DNA of 64,000 nt from Ancylostoma caninum (GCA_037903475.1 JBAJFG010000615.1:1202501-1266500), one strand, 5' to 3'; counted from the stretch's first letter, positions 23,325 through 35,276 are shown. Notes: generated by a model not told the origin, from the sequence alone. A program made the numbers and translations.

Positions 23325-23555
23325 CAGTTGGAAAAATTTGAGCAGATTTCGTTTATTTTTCGTGCAAAATTCGCATAAATTCGAGCAGATTACGCTTATT
23401 TTTCGAGCATAATTCGCGTAGATTTGAGCAGATTTCGCTTGTTTTCTGGAGAATTAAGTGTATTTTTCGCAAAAAAAATCGGGGAATATTTCTGTGGAAA
23501 ATAGGCGAAATCTGCTCAAATGCACACGTAATCTGCTCGAATTTTCCCACTTCAG
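23325..23555. repeat. Fold-back cluster of GAGCAGATT repeats
   Basis: GAGCAGATTTCG or GAGCAGATTACG occurs several times in direct orientation at roughly 57-bp spacing. The block then closes with the inverse form CGAAATCTGCTC and TAATCTGCTCGAATTTTCCC. The outer ends (GGAAAAATTTGAGCAGAT and its inverse) pair, so it looks like a small fold-back element built of tandem units. Confidence 0.6.
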
Positions 23556-23924
23556 TGAATCCAGCAGATAGAGTGTAAGTCCGACGAGCTAACCAATAAA
23601 TCTATCACACTCGAGTCATCAAAAAGAAGCAACTAATGGTAATATCACATTTGGAGGTGGAAGTGGAAATGATGCTGTGAGATATTTATTTATTGATTAC
23701 GCACATAGGCGTGCTAGCTTTGTAACCATTGAACATTTGGAGACACGGAACTTATATAGAAAAAAAAAACAGAACATGAACTGAGTTAGTATGGCAATAA
23801 TGAGTGGTAACTGTAGTTGCACAGATAGAAGTCAGGCAGGCGGCACAAAAAAATATGTATTAATCTATTTCCACATGCATCTAGTAGTTCTGGGTGTCAA
23901 CCCTGTTTAACACAACAAGTGCAA

Positions 23925-24230
23925 GCTAGAATTGAGTAGTAGTTACGTGGACATAACATAAGCTCAGAGAGGGCACATAGCTTTTGAATTTGCCGTTCAC
24001 ATTAACCAGCAAGATGCCCTCATTCCTGGCGGAATCATGGGAGCAAGATATGTGCTCAGTGAATTCAACAAATGGCAAGCAAGAAGACTTGCGTGTCTCT
24101 ATTATAGGGATGTCATCCATACTGTTGTCAAGTGCTACTGGGAACTGTTTCCCGCTCAGAGTAACATGGACCTGTGTGTGATCTACTTCTTACTACCTAT
24201 AGAGGTTTCTACAAATCTATAAGCCTGTAT
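23925..24230 (-). other. Unrecognised minus-strand open segment
   Basis: A continuous minus-strand frame of about 85 codons (starting VHVTLSGKQFPVALD) has amino-acid composition like real protein. I could not identify a family, start or splice partners. It could be an old retroelement fragment or a lone exon. Confidence 0.2.
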
Positions 24231-24536
24231 TCTCATAAACTGTACCAATTTTATTGATCGCGCTCTCGTTCTTTGAGCCCACGTACTGTTTCGTACTCAC
24301 TCCAGTTCGCGTACAGCTAAAATGTTAGACTAAAAAGTTGGATGTCTTTGCATCGCCTCCGCTGTTCAAGTGAAAGTTCGATTCGCAGCAAACCCGCTTG
24401 ATCATCTTCGCGCAGAATTAATACAAAAACTTGTCAAAAAGAACATCTCAAAACAAACTTATTTATCGTCTATGGATGTAGATCACAAAACAATTACGTT
24501 GGCGCACACAATAGTCTAAGATCCGCGTATCATCTT

Positions 24537-26903
24537 TCACTTCTTACCCCACTGAGCTCCCCACTGACCTGCTGCACCTGCTACTTGGGTGCCAGCGGTG
24601 GCCCATGGACTAGCTGCAGCTTGCGCCCCACCCCATGGCTGGGCAGCTTGCACCCCACCCCATGGCTGGGCAGCTTGCATTCCTCCCATTTGGGCGGCCG
24701 GCCATCCAGCTTGTTGTCCTAAAAAATAAACAAATAATAAACGTGTGCATTGTTTTTAGCATTTATGAACTCCAGTGGAAGACTCAGGTTACATACCCCA
24801 AGCGCCTGACTGTGCATTCCAAGCTGTCTGTTGCAGCGCTGCTCGAGTTCCTAAACACAGATCTGTATCATTTGTGCCAGTTAGCTGGTCAGGTAGGTAT
24901 TTTTTTGCTATTATGTCAATATCATTATGATGTTGTGTCATATAGATATGTATATGCCCAATGAATTTTGTCCCTATCCCTATTGGTGGACTTGAAAAAA
25001 TTAGAAAAAAAAACATACAAGCTTTCATGCAAGGGCAAGTAGATCAAAAAAAATCTCTTCCTTGTGTGCGAAATAAGCATAAGATTTTCCGTGTACTATG
25101 TGAACCTACTCCGTTCGACAATGAATCTTCCCACAAAGAGAACCTAGGGAAGAAATCAAATGACACTCATTTCTCGTTTATGAGGCAGATTGCGAAATTT
25201 TCTGAGTCAAGGAAACCGTTGCCTTCGAAGTTCCACGAGATTTACGAAGATTTCCTCACAAACAGTACATACAACTCTAGTCGAGTAAAAGCTGTGACCT
25301 CTTTTCACATTACTGAATTTGTCCTCATCGCCTGTTGCTCCTTTTTTTATTGGGTTTCAATTAATAAAAAGAATGTGAAACAAACAACGACACCTTGAAC
25401 AGCTGTATTAAAGGCGCGGTCCACAATGCGTTGCCAACCTAAATATGGATTAAATATACATAATGTCTTCGATACACTAATGGTTTTGAAAACATGGTTG
25501 GGAAAACATATAATAGATTAATGTAGATTTTCTGACAGTCCTGTGAATAAGCTGCATGGGGTAAGACATCCTAGCAGAGTGCTTCAAGCGTTCACTTGAT
25601 GGCTTTTTTGATATGTGCCAGAAAGGGACTACTCCACATTAGAGGCCCCAAAATTTGTTTTTCGCCGAAACTTTACACAGGATGGGGGAGAGATTTGACG
25701 TACTAGACACGAAGGTTTATCTATTTTGTAAAGTGACCCCGTTTTTATAGGGTTCCTGTGGCAAATGATGCTTAATTGGCTTGGATGTCGACATGGTTAT
25801 CGCTATAAAACACAACAATGTTGATGCAGATCAAAACAAACATGTACTGAATATTACTGACAGTTGGCAAATCAACAAAACTGAGCAGCGTTTACAAAGC
25901 ATTTGCAAGGATAACTAACTATTGTAACTACTTACCACTAGAAGGCGGAAACTTTTTTACGCACCTAGTACTCCCCGTGCGCTTCGACTATTCTAAAAGG
26001 CCAGAAATTGGAGGGAGACCGTTCTATCCATGTCCCTTCAGGGAAAGGCCATGTTGTTGTCAAAGTATGTAAACGGTGTTACTTTAACCCCTACTTCGGT
26101 ACCTTCAATCACTAAAACGCCTCCGACGTAACGTTTATGCAAGAGAATCCCACTCACATATTAGCGACATCGGTGCCATGAAATCTAGGAATGTTATCAC
26201 TATAAGTTGTGCTACGCGGTTCTCCACTGTCAGGCTATGTTTCCCATCGGAAGTCTATAACATTGGCACGAAATGTTTAAACTTTGCGTGGCTTCTAACA
26301 AAATGCTCATGTCCAAGTTCGACTTTCTTGAAATCTTGGCATGATGTTGTTGTTTGAAGTTCACTACGTTCAGCTGTAGGCAAAGACTGGTATCGATCTC
26401 TATTAGGGCTCTCTATCAAGTTTCTGTAGGAAGATGAGGTGTTTGAGAGGGTAGGTTACGGATGTCTCGACTTTCCAGGCTCTGACGAAGGCGAGAACGC
26501 CGAAACGTTAGCCGTAATAAAGATCGATACCAGTCTTGGCCTACAGCTGAACGTAGTGAACTTCAAACAAAATGCTCATGTATTCTGTATTAAAGCTGAT
26601 GCACGGTATTAGACTTCGATGTTGTTTGTGTGAAGAAATGATGGCATCTACTACATTATTGTTGATAAAATTGATGTATCGGGAGGCAATGCCAAAACTT
26701 TCATAACAGTGCAGTCTATTTGTTGCAGTAAGCGCAAGGGAACATGGGAGAAATTATCTCAGAAGAGAGGAGACATTCCGTGTTGTGATTACAAATTCGC
26801 AACGCAGTATCAATTAGGCATGAAGCTCACCTCCCTGTTGTTGTTGAGCGCTGGTAGTTGAAATCAAAGCAAATAACAGAGATAGCAGGAGCATTCTAGA
26901 CAT
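24537..26903 (-). CDS. Secreted Gln/Ala/Trp-repeat protein 1 (unrecognised family), 4 exons, 117 aa
   Basis: Minus-strand exons are 26831-26903, 25394-25438, 24797-24850 and 24537-24718. All junctions are phase 1 and the total is 118 codons with TGA. The start opens a 19-residue leader (MSRMLLLSLLFALISTTSA) before QQQQG. The next two exons encode short aromatic segments (GWQRIVDRAFNTAVQ, then a segment ending QSGAWG). The last exon begins QQAGWP and holds degenerate 9-10 residue repeats of the type QAAQPWGG, ending QWGAQWGKK. There is no cysteine. It is paralogous to the gene at 33282-35218: the same four exons, phases, leader core LLFALIS and GWQ/QAGWP landmarks. Function is unknown; secretion is inferred. 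A matrix, glue or antimicrobial role would be speculation. Intron 1 holds a solo mariner end and a small inverted-repeat element. Confidence 0.75.
25941..25972. repeat. Solo mariner-like end
   Basis: GGCGGAAACTTTTTTACGCA closely matches the terminus after the mariner remnant at 1345-1374. No transposase sequence is attached. It lies in intron 1 of the repeat-protein gene 1. Confidence 0.55.
26348..26570. mobile_element. Inverted-repeat element of about 220 bp
   Basis: The left arm contains GTTTGAAGTTCACTACGTTC and AGCTGTAGGC...CTGGTATCGATCT. The right arm carries the same sequence inverted, ending GAACGTAGTGAACTTCAAAC, giving arms of about 50 bp. The centre contains GACGAAGGCGAGAACGCCGAAACGTTAG, a tract reminiscent of Penelope-like element junctions; that link is only a suggestion. 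Confidence 0.75.
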
Positions 26904-26969
26904 GACTGGCGGAACGATGATATTGTATGGCAAGATTCAAAGGAGTGCTCCTTCTGTGTTTGAACTGAC

Positions 26970-26979
26970 TTTATATAAG
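26970..26979 (-). promoter_or_regulatory. TATA box of repeat-protein gene 1
   Basis: The minus strand reads CCTTATATAAAG, about 70 bases upstream of the ATG. The paralogue has CTTATATAAAGG at a similar distance. Confidence 0.65.
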
Positions 26980-27049
26980 GGCGGTACGGACAGTCTTCCA
27001 AAGTATGAACTGTGATTAGAGAGGAGTTTGCAGGAACAAAAAACAAACC

Positions 27050-27067
27050 GAACCTCTGACCATTTCA
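27050..27067 (-). promoter_or_regulatory. Conserved upstream box of repeat-protein gene 1
   Basis: On the plus strand this is GAACCTCTGACCATTTCA. The same box with one change (T for C at the eleventh base) lies at 35339-35356 upstream of the paralogue, at a similar position before the TATA box. Homology also extends into the A-rich tract between. It may be a shared activator site or residual duplication similarity. Confidence 0.5.
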
Positions 27068-27825
27068 TTTATAGGAGAGGTTAAAGAACACTACTTATGC
27101 GCACATATGTCATAAACTCGAATATTTACGAGATTTTTGAACATTTTCTCTCTTTGATGTATACCATATGGCTGCACCATTCACTTCCAGTTTGCAACCG
27201 GGCAATACGACATCTTCAATCACATTCTTTGTCGGGAGTTTACAGACAAACACGAAAGGTAACATAAACACAAAAGTAAAACTGAAAAGGACTGATGTGT
27301 TCCTACTGTGTCCATGCAGTATGTGAAAAGGGGTTGTATTATGCATATAATAAGAGATGGACCGCTCGTTCACAAGGGTTCAGAAGGCAACATTGATGTA
27401 GCATGAAAACAAAAAGTGGTTCCGGGTCCAACGACCCGAAACAGGTGCACTAGCTGGAAAAAGGGACCTAATATTTAGATGGATAAAAGATGGATCTCCT
27501 ATCCGGTAGTAATGAGAAATGGAAAGAATGACCCTCTTTTCTCTCTAGTACCAAAACAGGTATGGTATCTGTGCGGTATCTCTATGAACGAAACTTAACT
27601 GTTATAATGTATCGATCTCTCGTTGTAACGTGCAGTTATTCATGCCGTAGGATGTGACTTGATGTATTGGGCTCCCTGAGCCCATGTTATCTAACGAAAC
27701 ATTCTACACTCCTTTCATATTGAACTTATCGAGGAATCCTGCAATATTGCAGACGTTACCGAACTTCGTACCCCAAAACAGCGGTTGCCTCTCCTCATCC
27801 CCTCGCCTTTAGTAGAGAAAACTTA

Positions 27826-28118
27826 AAGGATAGAGGGATAAAGTGGTCGGCGGTAATCAATCCCGTCACGAGGGATGCGCCACGCATTCGACTCCATCTG
27901 AGCATCGTAGAGGCGATGAATGCGTACGTGCCCTGTACAATGACTTGTGGGGGGGGGGGGCACACGATGTACCAAGTCAGTGCTTCATCCTCCCAGACTC
28001 CTCTGGTACCAATTTACCGACCCCGGAGAGATGGAAGGCTTGGTTGGCCTCGGGCGGGATCGAACCTTCGATCGTGGGCGTGCGCAGCGAGCCTCTTAGC
28101 ACTGCGCCACGCGCCCTC
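27826..28118 (-). mobile_element. tRNA-derived SINE with target-site duplication
   Basis: At its 5' end (28118 downward) the minus strand reads GGGCGCGTGGCGCAGTGCTA, an A box, then GAAGGTTCGATCCCGCCC with a perfect B box (GGTTCGATCC). A non-tRNA body follows that includes a G12 tract on the plus strand at about 27950. The flanks are direct repeats: AGAGAAAACTTA at 27814-27825 and AGAGAAAACCTA at 28119-28130. Promoter boxes, body and duplicated target together are the signature of a retroposed SINE. Confidence 0.85.
28045..28117 (-). other. tRNA-like head of the SINE
   Basis: About 73 bases with an intact A box (TGGCGCAGTGCTAAGAGG) and B box (GGTTCGATCCC). The GGGCGCG start does not pair well with the far end, so it is a SINE promoter rather than a working tRNA gene. 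Confidence 0.65.
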
Positions 28119-28688
28119 AGAGAAAACCTAGTTATAGAAAATACCTCTCCTTACTTCTCATATAAATGTGTCACTTCAAAACAAAAAGCGTTATCCGCCG
28201 GTTGTCCTCCGTTGATGAATAAACGACTTATACGTGCACTCCTGTAGGTCCAGCCACAACATGGCGACCACGGCAGCATTCCGGCAGCAGTCACTACATA
28301 TAGACAGAGAGTTGTAACATCCTACTTAAGAAAAGCAGTTGAAGTCTGAATTTAATTCGAGATCAAGGAATGCAGGAAAGAATTATGTCTAAAATATAGC
28401 ATCCAAACATTCTAGTATTCCAAACATTCATTTACACCACCGGTCTCGAGGCTTGAACTAGACAAGTGTAGCTTTCGCCCCGGATCATGGACCCTTTCAT
28501 TAGTGGTTCCCAGGGCTGCTTCAAAAGTGATTAGTCCTATACTAATGAGATGAGAGTGGGAATGAGAGAGGTACAAGATTTGGTAGCAGAGGAAGAAAGT
28601 GAGCTTGTAGTCCTCTGTCATTTTATACGTCAGTGACCTAGTTATTCGAAAAGTGCGTCACTGCTATGCTATGTTTCTTATTCTAGCC

Positions 28689-29103
28689 TTAAAGGCAGCA
28701 CTCATGGGAATTCTCACTTGTGAAGGGAGTCGCTCATTGTGTAGCCTGCGGCTAGACAATCACAGTAATGAGTTGAACACAATAGCGAATAGCCGCCTAC
28801 CTGCGAAAATACAGCCGTGGACACATCTGCCGACATGGACAGAAATGGCTCCGTCGCGCCCGTTAACGCCATTGGCCAGGTGTGTGCGTGTGATCTAGCG
28901 CGTGTGGAGTGTGGAATTACTACTTGCAGGGTTTCGTGGCGGGACCTATCTTCCGCGCTTGGCACGCACAGGAAGGATCGCCATAATTTCTTGTGTTTTC
29001 CGCATGTTTCACGGTGTTTTATTATTGTCGGTTCATCGCATCCAAAAACCCCGATATACCTTGGAATCTCCGACATAGAAGTTTCCGCAAGTGCTGCCTT
29101 TAA
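28689..29103. mobile_element. TTAA-flanked MITE, AGGCAGCAC family
   Basis: Perfect TTAA occurs at 28689-28692 and 29100-29103. The left end is AGGCAGCACTCATGGGAATT; the right end, inverted, is AGGCAGCACTTGCGGAAACT. The TTAA target is that of piggyBac-type elements. No transposase was seen. The open frames on both strands inside it have no recognisable domain. Confidence 0.75.
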
Positions 29104-29179
29104 TTTCATGCAAAAGCAGAAGAAGGACTGGACTAGTTAAACCATACCTACGCAATTTGGACGGCTTATTTCTAAGTGC

Positions 29180-29268
29180 TACATACAGTTCTAACTATTC
29201 TTAAATGTGTCCAACCGTTATGCGTACATACAGTTCTAACTATTCCTAAATGTGTCCAACCGTTATGT
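29180..29268. repeat. Two direct copies of a 44-bp unit
   Basis: TACATACAGTTCTAACTATT followed by CTTAAATGTGTCCAACCG occurs twice in a row with one or two changes. Confidence 0.85.
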
Positions 29269-29327
29269 ATGCTATCTTCACACAACCACAACTCTATCTG
29301 TTCCTTACATGATCTAGGATATATATT

Positions 29328-29880
29328 ATGTTGCATTTTTATGTAACGGGTCTGCATCTGCACACCGAAACCATGCTCCGACTATTAATTGTGTGGTATC
29401 GCAGCAGTATCAACGTTTCTGAACCCCGGACGCAACAAACTGCCAATTATTACACAGCAGGTGACAATAATGAAGAAAAATCTCTCAAACGCAGAGATTG
29501 GTTCCGTATTTCTAATCCAAATAATGGAGCAGGGACTATTTATGGCAGCGATGGAAAACCACAACCATGCTTCAGACATATGGAAGAGTCGACGGGTTGC
29601 TTCTCGTGTACACAAAATACAACAAAAAAGGTATCCAGTACACCACCGATCAGTGATGGCACAAACGTAATGCGGGAGTGTGACGCAACTGGTATCGTGA
29701 ACGTCGCCACGACCTAATTGCGATCTCCGATACCCCGCCATTGGCGCGAATGCTCCCGCGCCTACGTCGACGTACCGGCCATCGCTTGAAGCCTCCTCAG
29801 TCTTCCTCTACCGTCTCCACCAGTCGGTCTTCTCCAGTCTCGTCGGGTGACAGCTGTGTTCAAAGTTAAACCCCTATCTC
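29328..29880 (+). other. Unrecognised open segment, possible retroelement fragment
   Basis: Overlapping plus-strand frames run through 29328-29717, then a basic, Ser/Pro-rich frame (ending SSGDSCVQS and a stop) runs to about 29870. The composition suggests old coding sequence, but there is no diagnostic motif. An ATAAA-like tract near 29930 could belong to a retroelement end. I cannot assign a family. Confidence 0.2.
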
Positions 29881-30714
29881 TTCTTCGCCTTATTCATCCT
29901 CCTACTAGGTATTTTGTACTGAGAGCGAGATAAACGCTAGACACGCAACTTGTTCTGTGGTCGCTATCGAAACATAGGGCTTGACCCTCTTATCCTTTTG
30001 ACACTTGTCGTTATTGCTCACCCATTGGGTTTACATTGCTGAACCGTACTTTCGCCTCAGGCACAATCGTCGTATAAGGGGAAGGGGCCCAGCGAACCCC
30101 GATGCTGTCGTGGTGGCAGCCGTTTTCTCAAACTGCCGCCACAACAACTGGTGAGATGCATATCACAGGGACAAGTATGAACAATTCTGTTCCACTCTGC
30201 GGATTCCAACATCAACATCAACTGCATAATTCGATGCTGATAAGAAATATCATCAAGAATACTCCAGGATCTCTTACATTTACAAACGAGGCAATACATC
30301 TAACGGAATTCGTTTCTGTAAATGTCGGCATTACATCCAAAACATCTGTTTTCTCACTTACCGCAAATTTCCACACACTTATCATAATGAAAATAAAAAT
30401 AAAAACAATGTTTTCTATACTCTGCATTATTCTATATTCTTATAGTTGTATAAAGCATTAATACGTTGTAATTGTCCTTTTACAGAAGAACCCATGTTGA
30501 TTCAAGGAAATGACATTATGATTGACAAACCTCCCACGTGTAGTGGTCTCCAACGCTATACTTGCTAGCTAGCAAGAGGAACTCGCCAATAACCACTGTT
30601 CATGGTCAATCCATCAACGAATGTGCTCTACATCACGCATTATCTTGGGAGCATTTAATGCTAGGTGCGTGACGGCTACATGGTGGATGATAGGCCAGCC
30701 GCAGCCCTGCCACA

Positions 30715-30840
30715 GCCTAGATGCAGATGAGATGCATGCTTTCGCGGCCGCATGGCGGCCGCGTGGCGGTCGCGCAGTGTTCTCGATCAGTGTGTGTTGA
30801 CCGGTCTTCATGGAAAACGCCGCAAATGGGCGTATATCTG
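30715..30840. repeat. Fragment of the GGGCAATTTATA MITE family
   Basis: TTGACCGGTCTTCATGGAAA and the following GCAAATGG tract match, in inverse orientation, the interior of the MITE at 52926-53163. The termini are missing. Confidence 0.6.
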
Positions 30841-32726
30841 AGGTTCGCCGTACACTTGCATGTAATACCAATTGCTCTTTACTCATCAGTCTTTGTTTTG
30901 TGCGGATGTAGACCTTGGCAAAACAGTGAATTTGCAACTGGAGATTATTGATCGCAGTAAAGTCATGAGACCGAATCATGTGGGAATACATGTTTGTTAG
31001 GCAATGGAAATCAATTTGCGTTGTGCTCTATGAAACTTTTATGGAGCCGCTCTCATTTTACTGTTATTTAGTCTAATCATTTCAGTGAACGATGAAGTTG
31101 AGCTCCGGCAAGGTGGATCTCTACTTTTTCTGAAACATAGAAAACACGAGCAGAGAAAACTGGATCCGGGAAATTGATACGAGTGTGTTAAACAATTGCT
31201 CATTTCAGATACTGTTTACTTCCCAGCATTCGGTTTCCAATGTTAAAATTCATCAATCTTCTGCGAATGACGGTAGGCGTAGGGTTTGCAATAAATTCCA
31301 TTTAGTTGTGAGAAATGTTTTCAACATTTTTTCTTAAATTTCACTTCAGATAACGATTTCAATCCACCACAGGACTGCAAGTGTAAAGGCAGATTACCCG
31401 TTAACGTTTGGAGAAATGAAGATGCCTCAGAGGTTTGATCCTGCAGGACATCGGAAGCCTCATTCCACTTTAGAATTGTCTGCAAGATTTCCACACAAAT
31501 AGGTTTTCCAGAATCTGCGGTATTTGCGATTCCGTGTGATACTGTTAATAGCGATTATAATGAAACGCTGTTTTGGAGCCTTAACTTCAAAAGATCTTGT
31601 GAGTGGAGACAAGCCTGAGCCACGGGTTTTCCGTAGTTGGCATCCATTTACTGGAATCTAGAGAATGGATAAGGCCGACGTTATCATTTGAAATGCACGT
31701 GGTATATATTGTTATTGAAGCCACAACGAGGACTATTACAAAGATCTAGGATTTAAGAATGTATGAAGCGGATCGACCCCTCCCATTGCGTTTCAAATTG
31801 ATAATGTTGCCAATGTGATGTATACTTTATAAGATTGGTAGCATTGTTGCAGTCGATTTGTACTGTTTCTTTCCCTTCGAATCACATGGTGCAGTAGTTG
31901 TGGTTCACTGTATGCATTGACTATCGCATCCTCCAAAGCAACAATGGACATTCCAGTAATCCTTCTTCTGTTGATAAGCGATTCTTCAAAGAAGAAAGAG
32001 GAGAACCTTGTTAGTTAAATAATTCATGTGATCTAGGATGATTAATATAGTATTGATCGATAGTGAGTGACCCTGGAAAGATCTGGAAGTCTATTTCTCA
32101 AGGTATATAAATTCAACCATTGGCGTTGCATACATTTGTATTTATCCGTATAGACCGCGGGGTCGTATAAACTAGCCTCACCGCCGGTGTTGCTATTCTG
32201 ATTCTTCTAACGGACGGTTCAACTACCGAGGAACCACAACAATGAACAAGCAATCACTCATGAAAGAAAATGAGCATTGGTGCCAAATCTAATGGTGAGA
32301 ATGTTTGTGATGTGGTGATCAATGTGTGGAGTGAATTCAACTGATGTTGAAAAAAAAATTGTACTTCTTGTGTTGTAATGGTTAACAATGTTGCCAAATG
32401 TCAAGCCAACTGCTTCGGCAACTTCAGTGATAAGCAAGAATGTTGAACAACCGTCCTTCATGGGTGCCAGAGCCCGACAGTAAATAAGCAAGAGCCATCG
32501 TCCTCACGTGATAGAAATGTCGTCGGGTGAACGTGTCAAAGGCCAAGTGTCGAGTGCGAAATTACACAATGGCAGGTGGCAGCCGTTTCTTGCTCAGAGG
32601 CTACCGTAATATTTGGTAAAACATATAATATATGACATTGTTGTTTCCTTATATGGCCTTTCACAGCGACCGGCTTTGCAGGTGTTTGAGTTTATTCGCT
32701 ACCACCCTAATCGGTGCTTTATGTTC
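30841..32726. other. Spacer with no gene supported
   Basis: A leader-like plus-strand start (MDIPVILLLL) at about 31942 and a TATA-like GTATATAAAT at about 32103 were seen. Neither connects to a coherent gene model. Other than these, nothing recognisable. Confidence 0.35.
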
Positions 32727-32940
32727 ATACATACAGGAAGCTCCAAATGTCCGCAGTCAAGAGGGGCGTGGCAACCGCGCGTCTTCTTGATCAGACACAG
32801 GCGCCCTCTATACTGCCTCTGGCTTCTCTGATTCTGCAGACAACCGGTGCCACCATGCGTAGCGCCTGTGTCTCTGCCTAAAGCCGCGTCTTGGCCACGC
32901 CCCTATTAACTGCGGACATTTGGAGCTTCCTGTATGTATG
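32727..32940. mobile_element. 214-bp MITE
   Basis: The left end CATACATACAGGAAGCTCCA and the inverted right end are identical through CAAATGTCCGCAGT. Pairing then continues through GGGGCGTGGC, giving arms of about 45 bp. The interior is non-coding. Confidence 0.85.
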
Positions 32941-33281
32941 CATGACTACTCTCAATCAATTATTATAGTCTTCAAAGATGTGTAGACGTATGAACCCCAT
33001 TTTTCTGAATGATCAGCCATTGGCTCTCATTAAGCTGGTTAATTTGCTGGGTTATGCTTTTCCTTCTGTTTCGAAGTATTGACAAATCAAGCAGTATCAT
33101 TTCCTCGAATTACTTATTTTGATGTGGTTGAAATCCAATTAGCATCAGAATTATCTATTTATTGCTGGGACAGAGCAAATTAATTCATCGTTTATTCGTG
33201 TAGAATCAGACAAGCAATAAGATTCGTCCATATATCAGTCCAACATTTAGATATCATCTTTGGGAGAATACTCTTCTTGTT

Positions 33282-35218
33282 TTAACCCCATGGGCGAGCT
33301 TGAGCAGCTGCACCTACAGCGCCGGCGATTTGCTGTGCTGCTTGCATACCGGCCTGCGCCCACTGACCCGCTGTTCCCCACGGCTGTGCAGCCTGCGCTC
33401 CTGCCTGTCCCCACTGGCCCGCTTGCATTCCTGGCCGCGCCCACTGGCCCGCTTGCATTCCGGCCTGGCCCCACTGGCCTTGCATTCCTGCCTGGCCCCA
33501 CTGGCCCGCTTGCATTTGGGTACCGGGCCATCCAGCTTGTCCACCTAAAAAATCAAATTATGAATTCTGCATGCATGATAGGAAGTTGGGAGACTCATCT
33601 TACGCACCCCAACTCGCTGCCTGCCCACCCCAAGCGCCTTGCATCGGTCGAGCTCCTAAACACGACATAACATAAGGGAAAGACGAAGAAATAGGAAAAA
33701 CATGAGCACAACCGAATTGCACGCATCTCTATTCCTCAGATGACTGGATAAGGCACACGCAGCACAACCTGCCAAGCCACACCCCCAAGAAATGAAAGGC
33801 AGACATTGCTGCGAGAGCAAGAACTGCTGCATTCCGATTGCTAAAAGCAGCGAACCCCGTGTCTCGGCTGCGTTTTTTGCCCGATAAACGTTCAACCTGC
33901 GTTCTGCCTGCTCCTTGCCACGTGGCGACACCCGATGAGGTGTATATAAGCCGCTGGTTGAGCGTCAAAGTTTAGTCGCATTAGGGAGGCAAGGCGAGCC
34001 CAGCGAGGCTCGTCAGGCCGGCTCAGGCCCGGGTCAAACCGTGGCCAGACAGAACCGTGCGATGCGGACGCGTGAGGGTGCGATACGTATTTGGAAGCCC
34101 GCCGCGGATGGAGTATTTTTGAATGAGTTGGGTAAGCATCCACTTAACCAAGTCTACAGTACGAACACAGCCCTGCGCCTAGATTGAGCTGCGATCCTAG
34201 CTAGGTTTGAGACATCCAAAACCAGTTCATCGCCCCGAAACACAGCCTTCCCGGGGCCAACGCAGCTCCTGGAGCTGATAAAGAGAGCGAAAACTCAAGT
34301 TCCTTCAAAATATTTCGCTATTACGCCTCTTTCCTATTTCCATGAACTCTTTTGAGAAACAAAATATAATGCAAATAACAATACCTTGGAGAGCATTCCA
34401 GGCAGAGTTGACAGCGCCTTGCCAACCTAAATGTGAGAACTTTAATACGTATTCGTTTGGGAAATGTGATGTTTGAATTTCTTTGATAGTTTTTCTTTTG
34501 AATTGTAGGTTTCCTACACTGTTTTCAAGTTATGGAAGGGACTAAGTAAAGACCCGCAGCAGTTAGATAATGTGCAAATCAGGACTCAGCGATGAAGCTG
34601 GCACTTATTTGAAGGCAGCACCCGCCGAAATCCTCGACTTTGGGTTGAACCGCTAATACATGGTGGAACACAATGTCAGTACATCACAAAAGTTCACCGA
34701 ACACAAAGAATCACGACTTGCATGCGCAGAAATCTAAATCGAAGTAGCGAACACCGCGAACACAGCTGCCTTGAATGCGCCAAAGGCCCCGGTCGCTCCG
34801 TACAAGCGTGTGTGACGTTAGCGTGGCGGAACCCACGAATGTCAGACAGAGCGCGCTTAGTCGCGCGAGAAATAGCACTATGATTCCGTGAATTCCCCGT
34901 ACGATTCGCGCTGTTCTACTATTGGATATGTGTTCTACGTCTCTCGAAACTTCAAAAACCCACAAAATCTCAAACACGAAGATTTGAGTGGATGCTGCCT
35001 TTAAGGGGAGGACCTGGTCAGCGGGATCGGGTATTGGGACCGCACGCCACGGAAGTCCTCACCCCTGTTCAAAACAGATCTTTGAAGCAGAATTCCTAAG
35101 AATCCAAATAGTGAAGGCTTAAACGTTGGCGCAAGGGAATAAGAAGAAAACCACCTTGTTGAGCAATGCTATTTGAGATCAGAGCAAATAACAGAGTTGC
35201 CAGAACTATTCTGGGCAT
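33282..35218 (-). CDS. Secreted Gln/Gly/Trp-repeat protein 2 (unrecognised family), 4 exons, 138 aa
   Basis: Minus-strand exons are 35155-35218, 34385-34426, 33608-33655 and 33282-33544. All junctions are phase 1 and the sum is 139 codons with TAA. A 19-residue leader (MPRIVLATLLFALISNSIA) precedes QQG. Exon 2 encodes GWQGAVNSAWNALQ and exon 3 ARPMQGAWGGQAASW. Exon 4 begins GGQAGWPGTQ and runs through about five copies of a 9-10 residue unit close to MQAGQWGQAG, then AQAAQPWGTAGQW, ending AQARPWG. There is no cysteine and there are few charged residues. It is paralogous to 24537-26903 but with more repeat units, as expected if units are gained by slippage of the roughly 30-bp DNA repeat. Introns hold a GC-rich TATA-containing block and a TTAA-type MITE. 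Function is unknown. Confidence 0.75.
33890..34260 (+). other. GC-rich block with TATA box inside intron 2 of repeat-protein gene 2
   Basis: The block contains GAGGTGTATATAAGCCGC at about 33938-33955, followed by GC-rich sequence with GGTAAGC, a good donor, near 34131. There is no convincing open frame. It looks like a promoter-bearing piece, perhaps of a retroelement or a nested non-coding gene on the opposite strand to the host. Composition differs clearly from the AT-rich neighbours. Confidence 0.3.
34609..35004. mobile_element. MITE of the AGGCAGCAC family in an intron
   Basis: The left flank is TTGA (a variant of TTAA) before AGGCAGCACCCGCCG. The right end is ATGCTGCCT followed by TTAA at 35001-35004. 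It belongs with 2644-3723 and 28689-29103. It sits in intron 1 of the repeat-protein gene 2. Confidence 0.65.
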
Positions 35219-35276
35219 GATTAGGAATTATTCTGTAGGAGGATCCGAAGGAAGGCTCTAACAAAACCCGGACCCC

